DNA from: Brachionus plicatilis
Lineage: Eukaryota; Rotifera; Eurotatoria; Ploima; Brachionidae
NCBI GenBank assembly: GCA_010279815.1
Contig: QEOQ01000221.1
Location: forward strand, 103,088 to 167,087
Direction: 5' to 3'
Length of the DNA stretch: 64,000 bases
Below the pieces are notes generated by a model, which did not search any database, was not told where the DNA came from, and worked only from the letters and a program-made list of their open reading frames with translations. Numbering within the stretch: position 1 is the stretch's first letter; each line of letters opens with the position of its first letter. Both the position numbers and the translations under genes were made by a program. Below, piece by piece: positions 24,801-37,700 of the stretch.

Positions 24801-27800
24801 TAGCAAATTTTTAGTTGAAGACATTCAATTTTCAAAAATATTCTAATCAACTTATTTAAAATAATACTATTTTCTATATTTTTTTTTTGATAGGAAGAAT
24901 TTTGTGAAGAAACAATTTCAAATATCTGATTTCTAAATTTATAAAAAATATTATTTAAATTGAAAATAAAAATTGAAATTATCAAACTTTTCTCCGAATG
25001 AGAAAAAATTATTCTGAAATTAATTATAAATTTTTTATTGAATCTTTCAGAGTTTAAATAAATTTCAAAGCTAATCAACGGGCTCTAATAGGAATAAATA
25101 ATTATTGTAAAATGTTAAAAATTTTAAATTTTTACTGTTGTAAAAATGATACACAAAGTCCTGTTTCAAAGCGTACGCGATCCAAAAAATAAATTATTAT
25201 TAAATATTCGGTTTTCTTTTGACTTAAAAATTTATATTTTTATATTTCAATTAAAAACTCCTTTATGTAATAAAAATTTTAAAAAAATCTTAGATAAAAA
25301 ATCATATCATGTGTCAATAGCCTATACTATTGACACATAGTGTTGCAATAGAGTCGCCCATAAAATAATATAATAAAAAACAGATAGCATATTATTCAAC
25401 TTAAATAATCAAAAACATTATAGAATGTTGCATGACTGCGAGTCATATCACATCTTTAAAACTTTAATTTGATTTAAAATAAAAATCTATTTTTGTAAGT
25501 CATGGACCGGTGCTACAACAACTCATTCTGTGGTAGAAATGGTGCATGCGTCAATATACCCTCTCGGCAAACATTTGAGTGTCGGTGCCGCATATTTTAC
25601 GATGGAGAGCGGTGCGAAAAATGGAGCAACCAAGGCGTCCAAATGATAATCGCAGTAACAATAGTGATAAGTGCCGTTCTCTTTCTCCTAATCAGCAGCG
25701 TACACTCGCGCATCAACAACAAAATACTTGAGCGCAAAGAAAGAAAACTTCACTTTGCCAAAAACTACCAACTTTATGTGAAGCAAGACAAGCGAAAGAG
25801 CAAATCTTTCCTCAATCGAAAAAGCATTCGATATTCACTCCAGCTGATTGAGAAAAATTTCCTCTCCATCATCGCTGATTTGATCAGAAAAAAAATAAAA
25901 CTGGTCACCATATTGGTGCTCAGCTTGGTGGTGTCTGTGGGCGTACTGCTAGGCATCAGCTTCACCCGCTACAGCATAATCTTGAACAGAATTGAAAGGT
26001 ACAAGGCGAGCTCGAGCACCGAGCCACAAAAATCAATAGACAAGGACAACATATCTCATATGACAACTTTTTTCTCCTTCGATCTGTGCAAAGTGATGAG
26101 AAGTCAATTTCTAGAAGACTTTATCCTCATAGTCATATCCCTGAGCCTAACAGGCATCATTTACTTTTGGAACGCCTTCAAATGCAACCGCAACCATGAA
26201 CACTTTTGCAGATTTTCCAAATCTCGCGCGCCCCACTCTCACCAACACTCTGGACTCTCTCTAGACCATAATGAACCAAACACACCACCAACTGCACCCC
26301 TGTCAAAGCTCATACAATTGAACAAACTCAAAAATTTCACAATCTGTGGCTTTCGGTGTTCATGCGGCATCGATTTTCCGGTGCCAATGAACCCGTTCAG
26401 CAAACGGAACCGCTTTTTGACCGGAGTCATCTACGCGGCCTACACCTACAACATCCTCAAAATATTCGAGTTTCTTCTGGTGGGAGAAGCGCCCGCAAGG
26501 GCTCTCAGTCACGGCAAACAATTCCTCAAAGGCATCAACATCACCATGAGCTCGAATGTGTCTGCCATCAGCTCTCAACTAAACAACACCTTTCACAATG
26601 CAACAAACTCATTCAGCTCAATAGCAGAACAAGGCATTTTGATGGAACTGATCAAGCAGATATGTGTGGTCATCATTATTGGCTTGAGGTACTACCCAGT
26701 CCTGTTGTGCATCGATTTGAAGAGAAAAAGCAAATTTTGCTACCTGCTCTGTACCATCTATGTCCTGTTTCTGCTAATCTATTATGTGTACATGAACACC
26801 TTTTGTCTTTTGTCTGCCTACTCGACCATAAAACATGCGTACAGAGTGATAAATGCAGAGAGACGTTTGCCAACAGGGCTCAATGACATCCAATTTCCGC
26901 GTCTTCTCAAAATGAACAATCAAACATTGACCACGACCAAGTCTGGCATCAAAAGTCTTCGCGCTTTCTCTCTGCTTGATTTAAAGCGCACCACTTCCAC
27001 CACTTTCACCACTGGCACCACCACTAGTTCTCAATTTGACATAAAAAAAAATCTCACCACTCTGGTAGGTGACCATTTGTTTATGAAAAATTTTATGTTC
27101 GAAAAATTTTTGTTCTACACAGTTTTGTGTTTGATTTCGTTCTATATGATGACTGAGTTTGGTATTTTGGTGATGAGGTGTATGAGAAAAAAAAGAGAAA
27201 AGCTTAGAAAAAAGTATGGATGCAGGTGTTGTAAGAAAAATTTGGACGGTGAGACGCCGGAGTCAGATGATGAGGAAGATGGTGAAGTGGTGTCCAGGCT
27301 GCAGAGTGCGGAAAAGGTGGACAATGAGCTGAAGTACAGCCGAGAGCTTTTGGTCAGGCCCAAGCCAATTCCCTATTTTCGCCATCTCTTCGGAAGATAT
27401 GTTTACAATAATAGGAAATTTTTTCGCTTCTCCAAAGAATTTGTCAACACAAATTTAATAGCTTTTATTCTTCTCTACTACATCACTTGTCTCATAATCA
27501 GAAAGTCTAACTTGATTGTCAGTTTGAGCAGCAATTTGTTTATAATCATGATTAACTTCATATTCAAGCTCGGCTTAGCCACAGAAATGAGCTACATGGT
27601 GCCGAGCAATGCGCAGATAAATGATCTGATCAGCTCGTTGTACGACAATATCAGCTCGTATATAATACTAGCTTGTTGTTTCACTACTGGGGTCTATGTG
27701 GTTCAGCTATTTCTTGGAATTAGGAGCTACCATCAACATGTGCTCAATGGTTATAGAGGAGTGTATGAAGACATTCCGTCGCCAAAAAAATTCTCCAATG

Positions 27801-30800
27801 TAAAACTGGCATCCAGCTCTCTTCATTACAGGTAAAAAAATTATTTTCAAGAACTACAGTACAATTTAAAAAAATTAACTTCCTCAACTCTTCTCTACTT
27901 TTTCTTTCCCAACTGGAATAGTTGAAGAAGATTTGAGGAAGAGTTGAAAAACAAAATGGGTACAAGTAAAAATTGTAAAAATTTCTTAACTTTGGCAACA
28001 TACTGAATATATTGAGGGTACATGATATTTTTCAGAATTTATCAAATTATTTAGTTACAGTACAATTTGAATTAACTCTTCCTTTTCTCTACTTTTTCTT
28101 TCTCAACTGGAATAGTTGAAGAAGATTTGAGGAAGAGTTGAAGAACAAAATGCGTACAAGTAAAAGTTGAAAAAATTTCTTAACTTTGGCAACATATTGA
28201 ATCTATTGAGGGTACATGATATTTTTGAGAATTTATCAAATTATTTAGTTACAGTACAATTTGAATTAACTCTTCCTTTTCTCTACTTTTTCTTTCTCAA
28301 CTGGAATAGTTGAAGAAGATTTGAGGAAGAGTTGAAAAACAAAATGCGTACAAGTAAAAATTGTAAAAATTTCTTAACTTTGGTAACATACTGAATATAT
28401 TGAGGGTACATGATATTTTTCAGAATTTATCAAATTATTTAGTTACAGTACAAATTTTTACAGTTTTTACTTGAAGTTGCCACTTCTGGCTTTATAAAAA
28501 AAAAAATTTTTTTTTTGCCTTCCAAGGCTTTTTAATTAAAAATCTTTAACCTTTTTTTTTTAAAAACCTTTTTTTACAAAATTCAGATTTTTCATCAACA
28601 TTCATGCTGTGATATTCTAAATTTTCTAATTATTGGTCTTTTCGGAAAAAATTTTTTTCATTGTACAACCAAAACAGCCTTCTCTGGCTCAAAAAATTGC
28701 TAAAAATCAACTTAGATGTCAATTGGCTGATTTTTAATTTTGTCTATTAAAATTATGTTTAATTTTAAATTTAATAAATCTTCAATGCCTTTTTAGGCTT
28801 TGATAATGTGTGAAATTTTTTCGAAATAAATTAATTTTAATGAAATATATAATGAAAAAAGTATTTAAGTTTTTTTTTTCCTTCAAATGTATTTTCGTTT
28901 GTATTCTCATGCGATTCTCGTTTATTTAATTATTTTTATCGAGCATAAGCTACATCAGATTAAAATATTAAATTTTAAGGCTGGGATGTTATGAATGGAA
29001 CCTTGATTAAATTTAGCCGCGGCTGTACGGCATTTTTTTGAATTTTGTTTAAAAACTGACTTATTGACTCCTCAAATCAAGAAAGTGACAAAAATTTTTG
29101 AGATTAAAATTCGTTACCAAAAAAGTCTATTTCGATTTTTCTATTTTAATTTTTTTCTTTTAACTATTTTTTTTCATTAAATTCAATTTCACTTTACTGC
29201 ATTTTATTTTTTATCTGAAAAAGCCTTAATGAACCGATAATACTTAGCCTAGAAATGATCTAAACTTACATCTGAAATTTGCACTTTGGAAATTGTTACC
29301 TCAAAAAAAGTAAAATATATCACAAACTTTTTAAGAAAAGCCCAAGTCCGGGCTTTAAAATTTTTATATAAATTTTTTGATATGAAGCCTGATCTAGCAA
29401 ATTTAAAAAAAAAAGTCCGGACTTGGACTTTTTTTTGGGACTTTTAAACAACTCTGCTTTTTTCTTATAGAGTTAATAACATGGTTTCTATGTAATAACA
29501 ATTAAAATTAAGTTAGATAGAAAAAACCTTGAATATGGGATATTTTCTTAAAATAAAGCTTAAATTTAGCTTTTTCTTTAACAAAAAAATGGTCTTTACT
29601 ATCATAAAAAAAGCTTGAATTTTACTTATTTTTTATTTCGAAATAAACTTACGATTTTTTTAATTTTTAGTTTTTTAGCTAATTTTATCAGTTATTAAAT
29701 TTAAGAATTTATAAAAAGTTATTTAAATAAAAACTTAATTAAAGAAATTGTTTTACTTAGTCCATCTATAGAACAATTTTTTTCTTATTCCATTTAAATA
29801 ACTAAATTTTAATATGTCTTTTTTTAATTTCAGTATATTTAAATTTAAATTTCTTTGTATTCATTTTTTTACATTTTATTCGGATGGAGCTGTACATTAA
29901 ACAATTAATAATCATTGTGCTTTTTTTTAATTCTAATTTTCTGTTTTATCATTATTATCAATTAGAATTTGAATTAAATTTCGTAGAATGAGAGACATAT
30001 TTTTTAATTCAAGATTTTGGAAATGATCATTTAAAAGAGTTTGAATTCACAAATTTTTTAATATTACTTAAAAAAAGAGTCCAAGTCTGGACTTTTTTTT
30101 TAATTTGCTAGATCAGACTTCATATAAAAAAATTTATAAACTCTTGGGTTGTCTAATGCAAAAGATTTGCTAATTTTCTTGCAATTTTAGCATAAAAGTC
30201 TTCACAATTCTTCTTCAGGATTCAAAACTTTAAAGCCCGGACTAGGACTTTTTTAAAAAAAAAATCTAAAGTCTTTGCTCGGACTTTGAAAAAAAAAAAA
30301 GGTCCGGACTTGGACTTGACTTGAGACTTGTGACTTTTAGGGGTTTTATTTTATTTTATTTAATTCGAGTAAAACACCAAAAGGCGACGTAAAAATTGAT
30401 ATAAAAAAAAAGAAAAAAAAAATGTTCAAAATTTACATAAAGATAAAAAATATTTAATAGCAGAGTAATTATTGGTTTTCTTGCATCTTTTCTGGTTTCA
30501 AGAGCGCAATAAGAGAACTTTTAACTGCTTGACCTAGTTTTAGTAAATCTCTTATCCTTTTTACCATATCAGATTCTGATTGCATTTCAAATATGGAAAA
30601 GTAAATCATTGGTAAAAAACGGGCTAATCTGAGTATGGTATCGATACCAGTGCCTTGAATTCCAATTATACTTTCAATGTTTTTAATAAAGGATTTACAG
30701 TTAAAATCATTTGGTAAGCTGCTTCTAGTCGCCAATAGTTGATTTAGAAAGGTGTAAGTCAACGAGTTCTCACATAATCTTATTAATAGACCACACTTGG

Positions 30801-33800
30801 CGCGAATTATTCGAGATTCAATTGTGTCAATTCCTAAGGCGTTTGCAAATGCAGTGCTCTTTGAATGTCTTGGAGGTCCAAACATACTTTTAAGAATGTT
30901 TGATTCAATTACTTGAATCTTCCTGGTTTCTGTCTGATTAATGGCTAGAGCATCCATTCCATAAAGGAGCACTGGTCTTACATAAGTTTGGTACATCTGA
31001 GCCTTTATATTAAAATCTAGGCCGGTGCTAATGACGCTTCCTTTCAATTTAAGCGCTGCAATGTTTGATGCAGTTTGTTTGCATTTGATGTGAGTGTGAT
31101 TTGTTATCATCTTGTTAAAGGAGACACCCAGGTACTTCATTTGATCTACTCTTGTCAGTTCGCGCTTTTCCATTTTTAAACAGTGCCTTTTTTTTGAGTT
31201 TAAGCCAAAAATCATGATTACAGTTTTTTTTCTGGATTAAATTTGATTTGCGCAAGACGACAAAATTCCTCAGTCTTATCAATTAACTTTTGAAGTCCTG
31301 CCTCAGTGTCGCTAATCAAGATGATGTCATCGGCGTACAGAATGATGTCAACTCGTATCGATCCAACTTTAACCCCTTTATTCAATGTTTCAATTTGTGG
31401 GACTAAGTCTTCAACATATATTGAGAACAACCTAGGAGAGAGTGGCCCACCCTGCTTGACACCAACAGAGGTCCTAAATTTATCAGTTCTATCGCCATCA
31501 TTCTCAACAATTGCTAGTGATTGCGCATAGTATCTCATTAGTGTTAGCACAATATGACAAGGTAGTTTCACTATTAGTTTTTCCCACAGAAAGCATCTAA
31601 TGACTTTATCGGAATCCTTCGACGCATCAATAGCGCAAACAAATGTCTTTCTTTTCTCACATCGTCTTAACAAGATCGTTTCGCGAAGCATCGTAATAGC
31701 GTGTGCACACGAACTCTTTTTTTTAAAACCAAACTGCTTTGCACTATCACAATGAAACCTGTTAATTTCCAGCAGAATTATCTTCTCATATATAATTGAT
31801 AGTGGGTCCGAGAGCATAATTGGCCTGAGATTGGACACATTAATTTCTTTTTTATTGTCTTTTAAAAGTGGTTTTATAATTCCAATATTGAACTTTGAGG
31901 GCATTACTTGGTTCTGTACACATGTCTTTAGTAGGCTCCAGACTAGCCCGATTAATTCCTCACATATTCCGTACTTAAATATTTCTAGTGTAACATTTGA
32001 TGTCCCAGTGGCCTTTCCATTTGAGAGATTCTTGATAACATTTTTGTACGTCATCCTTGGTACAGTTGAAATTAAGTTTTACTCCAGCGTGTTTCTGTTT
32101 AAAATCTTCGACTCGTTTTGTCACCTATTTCTCGCGATCCTCATCTGATAGTAATTTGTCGTTAAAGAGTTGCTCATACTCTTTTTTCAATCGTTCTTTT
32201 AACATTAAGCTTACTTTTAGCAATTGCGATATTTTCCCTCTTTTTTTGTCGGAAAGCTTTTTTGTAATCTTTTAGCTCTTGTCTTGCTCTTTCGTCTTTG
32301 AATGAGCTTTGACGATAGCTCAAATAAGCTTTTCGCATTGAGACGTTGATTAGTGCTAAGTCTGGATCCCACCAATCTTTCTTTTTGCTATGTTTTGATT
32401 TACATTTTCTGCTTTCTTGTATGCCCAGCACTTTATCGCAAGCCTTCGTCATCGAGTCGAGTAGCATCTCTAAACAGGTTTCAAGATTCTTTTCGATTTC
32501 ACTTGGATCTGCTTTGTCAGATAAGAGCAATGAAATTGGAATTTTCCTTATATAGGCACAAAGTTGAATCTCGTATTCGATTCGGAAACCAAGATTATTC
32601 CATTTTGGGCGTTTTTTTCCTTCTTTTTTATGCAATCTGCCAATTTCGTTCGAAAACAATTGGCTTTGTTCGCTTCTTTCTTGCTCAAAGCACACTTTAA
32701 TAGGAGAATGGTCACTAAGATTTATTTTGTCTTCTATTATGTCTACGTAAATTGAAGGAATCCTGCAGTTTTTAGATAGAATAACACGGTCAATCCAAGA
32801 TTCACCAAGTGGTGATCGAAATGTTGACGTTTTTTTTTGTGTGAACACGATGTCAGCAAACATAAAACCTTCCTGCTCAATTCTTAATAGAGTTTCTCGG
32901 TCACTTGAGCACTTGAGACTTTTAGGGGTTGTGAAGTTGGTTTCAATTCGATCATTTCAATTCAGAAAAACTTGAATAACTTTTTTACTAAAAGAGAAAT
33001 TTTAGTTCTGTAAAATGCTCAATTATAGGCAAATTTGCTTAATTCAGTAAAATAAGTCTGCAAAATACTCTGCAATTTTATGCATTTTGCACGCAATTAA
33101 AAAGTATTCAAATCAATTGTGCACTTACTTTGTAGAGTTTTTGCAGACATATATTTTCGGAATAAGCAACGTTGCTTAAACATTAAGCATTTTACAGAAC
33201 TAAATTATTCCTTATAGTAAAAAAGTTATGCAAATTTTTCTTAATTGAAACGATCGAATTGAAATGAACTTCACAGCCCCTGACTTTTAAACAACTCTGA
33301 AAATTAGTATTAAATGAAAAATGTAATAAAAGTGGTCTCAAAATTGACTCAAAAATTTAAAAAAAAATAAATTTTTTTTTGTTCATAAAATTGACTATGT
33401 AAATTTTAATGGTCAATTTAAAGATCATGTTTTCATATTTTTTACTGATGATTTTTTAAAGTAAATTTGGTGATGAGGTGGTAAAACTTTTAACCAGACA
33501 CAATTTTTTCAAAATAAAAAATTAAATATTCAAATACTTGTCTTTATTAAAATTAAATTAATCAAAAAAAAATAATAATTTTTTTTTCAAGTGGCTATGC
33601 AATTGGTTATTTACTTTGGGGCTATCTAATTTTGTTCGAAGTGTCACTTGTGTCAGTCATAATAGTAAAATTTCTGATACGATTCTACTTCCTAGCCGAA
33701 AACATAGCCAAAATTGTTCTGCCTCTTCTCACAATTTATCTTCTCAAACGCATACTCATTTGGTACTTGTGCCGCTATTTTGTGACCAAAGATGACCCGA

Positions 33801-34537
33801 CACACAAACGATTTGTTCTCAAAAATCGCAAATTTTACTTCATCCTCAACCATTTCAACTTTTTCTTCGACTGCTTCTTGGGCTCCTTTGTGTGCTTTAT
33901 GCGCATGACCAAGTCAAGTTTAGCGGCGCTATTTTTCATGCCACGGTTGGACTACAGCATTTTTGGCCGCTTTCTGGAGCGAAAAGACATGGGTTTTATC
34001 AGCTATGTGTCTTTTATTCACATGGAAGTAAATCAAACTCATCCAGTAAAGCTGGCATTTTGTGAATTGCTGCGCAGGAGTTTACTTCAAATGTGCCACA
34101 AGGAACCAAGCTCAAAGAAAATTAGAAATAAATGGTTTGTTTTCTACACTCTGATAAAAAATCCGAGTCTGAGGCGCTTGAGAAAAGGCTTTTTATTCAA
34201 ACAAAGTTTGGTGCCCAAAGTAGAGACCTTTGAGCATTTTGTGCGAAGACAAAAAAGAAAAATTTTTGACGAAAAAATCAAACGGCGCAGCAAATCTGTG
34301 CCGTGTATCACTGAAGAGATACTGGAGGAAGAGAAGAGCATTCTGAATTGCCGAGTTCCGCCAACGCCGCCCAAGCGAAACAGATTCATCAACTACAACA
34401 AAGATGCCAATTTAAATTCCACCATTTCAACAGAGAACACCACCATTAGCTTGAGTTCGCCGAACAGAAACTATCAGCCAGTATTTTCCAGCTCGCCGAT
34501 AGCCTCTCAGTATAAATTTTCAAACAGAATAATTTGA
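21833..34537 (+). CDS. CTLD-EGF-STRA6-like multipass receptor, copy 1 (1322 aa)
   Basis: Five exons join in frame: 21833-21944, 22002-22400, 22456-22635, 25500-27831, 33592-34537. Residues 1-22 are a signal peptide. Residues about 55-229 form a C-type lectin-like domain (C-A-Q-G, F-N-G-S-C-Y-F, Y-W-I-G-L, K-W-I-N-G, Y-I-C). Residues 235-270 are an EGF-like module with six Cys, followed by a membrane segment at about 276-298. The rest is a multipass body homologous to STRA6, the vertebrate retinol/RBP receptor. Diagnostic C-terminal blocks are G-F-I-S-Y-V-S-F-I-H-M-E-V with N-Q-T-H-P (about residue 1140) and F-Y-T-L-I-K-N-P-S-L, aligning with human Y-Y-T-Y-R-N-F-L-K-I-E-V / S-H-P and Y-T-L-L-H-N-P-T-L. 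A Thr/Ser-rich and acidic loop encoded about 26980-27330 is absent in copy 2. Vertebrate STRA6 lacks the lectin and EGF parts. The ligand is unknown. AATAAA lies at 34637. Confidence 0.85.
24360..25361. mobile_element. foldback element with about 215-bp arms in copy-1 intron 3
   Basis: Left arm 24360-24576 and right arm 25146-25361 are reverse complements at high identity, sharing CTATTGCAACACTATGTGTC at the tips and CAGGACTTTGTGTATC at the inner ends. TAAAATAA occurs immediately outside both ends, a possible 8-bp duplication offset by one or two bases. The centre includes an open minus-strand stretch (24800-25078) with AT-driven composition that I cannot assign. Another inverted fragment near 24690-24750 resembles the element at 49985-50275, so the centre itself has taken an insertion. 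Confidence 0.7.
27856..28450. repeat. three tandem copies of a 194-201-bp unit in copy-1 intron 4
   Basis: Units start with ACAGTACAATTT at 27856, 28057 and 28251, with a terminal partial at 28445. Each unit holds a short inverted repeat in which CTTCCTCAACTCTTC-like sequence pairs with GAAGATTTGAGGAAGAGTTG around a CAACTGGAATAGTTG core. Copies 2 and 3 are nearly identical, copy 1 is the most diverged. The array begins 25 bases after the splice donor of exon 4. Confidence 0.8.
29330..29456. mobile_element. partial copy of the hAT-like CAGAGTTG MITE
   Basis: The right end GACTTTTAAACAACTCTG is intact at 29456 and AAGTCCGGACTTGGACTT precedes it. A GATCTAGCAAATTT segment is shared, in opposite orientation, with the long variants at 30060 and 49060. 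The left terminus is missing or degraded. Confidence 0.55.
30346..32916 (-). mobile_element. 5'-truncated non-LTR retrotransposon (LINE), endonuclease end plus reverse transcriptase
   Basis: On the minus strand, 32863-32174 encodes the C-terminal part of an apurinic-type endonuclease (ESWIDRVI, then LSDHSPIKV) and linker. Segment 32054-31218 encodes reverse transcriptase with R-P-I-M-L, Q-G-G-P-L-S-P and the catalytic L-Y-A-D-D-I-I-L-I. Segment 31215-30469 encodes the thumb/C-terminal region. Frames break near 32175 and 31217 and a TAG lies near 32130, so it is dead. Identical 14-bp flanks GACTTTTAGGGGTT at 30332-30345 and 32917-32930 are the target-site duplication. A TTTTATTTTA tract next to the left flank is the 3' tail in reverse complement. 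The start is lost, as in typical truncated LINE insertions. I cannot fix the clade. Confidence 0.88.
32925..33282. mobile_element. MITE with about 100-bp inverted repeats (CAGGGGCTGTGAAGTT family)
   Basis: Left end GGGGTTGTGAAGTTGGTTTC and right end (reverse complement) CAGGGGCTGTGAAGTTCATT match and continue through TTTCAATTCGATC and AGTTCTGTAAAATGCT for about 100 bases. To the right it is followed by ACTTTTAA, and a near copy, ACTTTTA, precedes it, fitting an 8-bp hAT-type duplication with a small deletion at the left junction. Its target is the end of the CAGAGTTG-family MITE. Confidence 0.65.
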
Positions 34538-34720
34538 TATCTTAAGGTCTAGTTTTTTTTTGTTCAAGTACAGTTTGTTTTGTGTGTTTTGTAAATATTT
34601 TTTTTAAAAGTTTTCTTATCATTCCGTGTTTATTTAAATAAATTTTTTACTAATCACTTTTTTTCTATGATTAATTTCACCAATATAAAAATAAAATGTG
34701 CCACATAGAGAAATTAAAAA

Positions 34721-37700
34721 ATGGAATTTTTTTTTGGAATTTTAATTTTGATAAATTTTCAATTTGATGCAACTGATTGTTCAAAATTAGATTTTAAAAA
34801 TGCGTTCAATGAAATTTATGAAGCTGCTACAGGTAACAAAAAATAACTCTGAAAATTTTTGAGATTTTTTTAAAATCATTTTAATTTTTGAATTGAATTC
34901 AAGTAATTTTAAATTGCTGAAAATGACTAAGAAATTTTAAGTCAGGATTGTAAAGTTAGAACCAAAAGAAATAAATCAAAAACCACGAACTACAGTGCTT
35001 AGACTAGGTAAATTCTAAACCGGCCAAAAAATTGCCAATTATTATTTTATTTCTTCAGTTTTTAATAAAATTTCTAATTTTTTTTAATTTAAAAAAAATA
35101 AACAAAAAAATTTAAGCTATTTCTAACATAATCATCTAATTTTTTACATTATTTTTTGAAAATTTGGGTAATTTTTTGGCAAGAATATGGAAGTTTTTCC
35201 AAGAAAAATTAAGATTATTAAGATTTGACTATTTTAAATAATTGATTTTATTTAAATGCTTTTTGATATGATTTTATTTTTTGTGTTTTAATTACAAAAT
35301 GTATCCAATTTTGAAATAACATTGAAAAAGTGCGATGTTTAAAATATTTTTTCAGTTTCAAATAAAAAATTATTTTAAGTTAATTTAATAAGTATGAAAA
35401 ACTTTGTTTTTTTTTTAATTTTCACTTTGGGCTTGTGATATGATGATCCTTAAGATAATATTTTTAGTTTAAAAAAGTTTTTTACGCTCTGTTTTCCATT
35501 TTTTATAAATTAAGTTTTTAATTTAAAAAAAAAAAAACGCTTGAAGAGTGAAAAATTAATTTTAATTTTCTATATTTTTGATCATTTATATATAAAGACT
35601 AATATTTAAGTAGAAAGTGCATTTGGGTATTTGAGATCGTTGAAAGGGTAATACCAGGTTAACCAGATCAGAGCAAATGCTATTTCTCTGATCAGGTTGA
35701 CCTAAGCTCCTTCAAATTATAAAAAAACAAAAAAATTATTTACTTCACAATTGTTTATTTTTATATCAGTTTCGAGAATTAGGCATTCTATTAAATAGCT
35801 TTATTAAATTTGTTCACATTATTCTATTTTTCACCTTTACATGAACAAAAAAATTAGTTGAACTAACAGTTCACAAAACCCAACAACAAAATTGAATTTT
35901 TCTTTTCAATTTAGCTAAATTTTAGTTTTCCAGCATACCTTTTTTTCGTTTTCATTATTAATGTTTTTCAATTTCTTACTTAATTATTAAGATTTGGTTG
36001 AATTTTTGGAATTGTGAATTTTGGAACAAAGGACTAGGTTTATAAAATTTTTAATTTTAATAAATCTATGCATTTAGGTATAAAATTTGCTCTGCAAAAT
36101 GTGTTTGCTTACACGAAAAAAAAAAACAGATTTAAAATTAAGTTCTTTAAAAATATCATTTTTAATAAAATTTTGTCAACAAAATTGTAAAAAATTCTGA
36201 AAAAAAGCATAAATTTACTTTAAAAACTAATTCAGATATAACAAATCTGATTTTATTTTCTGATTCCCCAGGATCAATAACATATAATTGAAATTTTATA
36301 ATGGAAAAAGGCAAAAAAACCAGGGTGTATTGTCGAGGAGCCAAATAAGTTGTTTTTTCTATTTTTAATGGCAAAATCATATTATTTAATTAATAAAAAC
36401 TAATTAATAGATTCAAAAATATAATAAGCTTTAGGGTCTATCTGGAAAGTTATGAGTGTGTTTTTGGGATGTTTTTTTTCTTTGGAAATTTAAAGGTGTT
36501 GAAAATTTTTTTTTATATTAAAGATAATTAAGAATAAATGTATCAGAAAAAATTTTCACTAGAAAAAATTTTTGGTGATTTACACCCGGTGTTGTTTTTT
36601 TCGCAATTTTTATGGGTGAATGTTTTAGACATAACCAGTATTAGCTCGATACAGATAAACAAATTAATAAATAAACTACTTAAAAAATAAAAAAAATTTT
36701 CAATATTTTTTTCAAATTTTCAAATGGAAATTAGACTCATTCCAGATTCACTTAAGAGTTTTATTTCAATTATGAAAATGCTTGCAAAATTAACTTAAGA
36801 TTATTTTTTTATTTGAAACTTAAAAAAATATTTGAAACATCGCACTTTTTCAATATCAAAAAAATTAAGCCATATTTTTGATATTTATTTCACACTTAAA
36901 GTCTTTCCAAGATATTGGGATTATTTTTTTTTATTTCATGTTATCCGGCTCCAAAGTTTAGACAATTTCCTACTTACCTTTACTTATAAAGTGTGAAAAG
37001 AACTCCTAAAATATGCTTTAAAATACCTGAAATTGAAGGTGCAGAAACACCAAAAATTGATTTTAAATAGGCTTGTTACAACATTTACCTGTCTTCACAT
37101 AGCGATTTTTTTACAACTTTCACTTACGGGGGAAAATTCTTTATTTCATTTAAAAAAGACTGCTATTCGGTCTTTCTCTCACCCTGCACATCAATTCTTT
37201 CTTGACCACATGGACGATTTAATAATAGCAAATTCAGGTAGGGAAAAGCTCTAAAACATTTATTTGAGCTCTTAGCAAAGCGAGAGAGTGCAGAATGGGT
37301 CTTAACAAGAGAAGTCCCTTTGAAAACCCGATACGGACTTTAACTTTTTAGGGACATCTTCTAATATGCACAGCATCTCAGGGAAACATAAAATTTCGTC
37401 AGGAAAATGAATGAAATTTTTTAAGGCAATGATCAAGGAGGAAGAGCGCTTAAGTATATATGCAATTGTATACATTTGGGGTACGTCGACCATCAATCAG
37501 GTAGAGATTTCTCACAACCAGATAAAACGCAATCAATTTTGTACAAACTTAGCTTAAAAATCTTACTTAAACTTACTCTTGCAAAAACTTCTATACTCTT
37601 ACCAAAAATTACCAAAATTTACAAATAATGCAAAAAATAGATGATTTTGTAAGAAATAATTTAAATTTTTTTGATTTTTTTTAAATCAAAAAATATAAAA

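Larger units (their letters stand above)
30050..33299. mobile_element. long-variant hAT-like MITE carrying two later insertions
   Basis: Bases 30060-30340 match the element at 48987-49333 over most of its length, including the GCTAGATCAGACTTCATAT and CTTGGGTTGTCTAATGCAA boxes. The expected right end CTTTTAAACAACTCTG is found only at 33284-33299. The interval contains a LINE (30346-32916) and a second MITE (about 32925-33282). The three elements therefore inserted one inside the next, within intron 4 of the first STRA6-like gene. Confidence 0.65.

Noticed and set aside
26356..26886. 176-codon plus-strand frame inside the first STRA6-like gene
   Set aside because: It overlaps the large receptor exon in another frame, where the receptor frame is clearly the conserved one.
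27856..28450. Regular repeats considered as a CRISPR-like array
   Set aside because: Units are about 194 bp and contiguous without unique spacers, in a eukaryotic intron.
31306..32755. Plus-strand frames across the LINE
   Set aside because: They are antisense to the endonuclease and reverse-transcriptase frames, whose motifs are unmistakable on the minus strand.
37033..37254. 73-codon frame in the intron of the second STRA6-like gene
   Set aside because: Coding-like in part, but no domain, no consistent splice sites and no similarity I can name; not strong enough to list.
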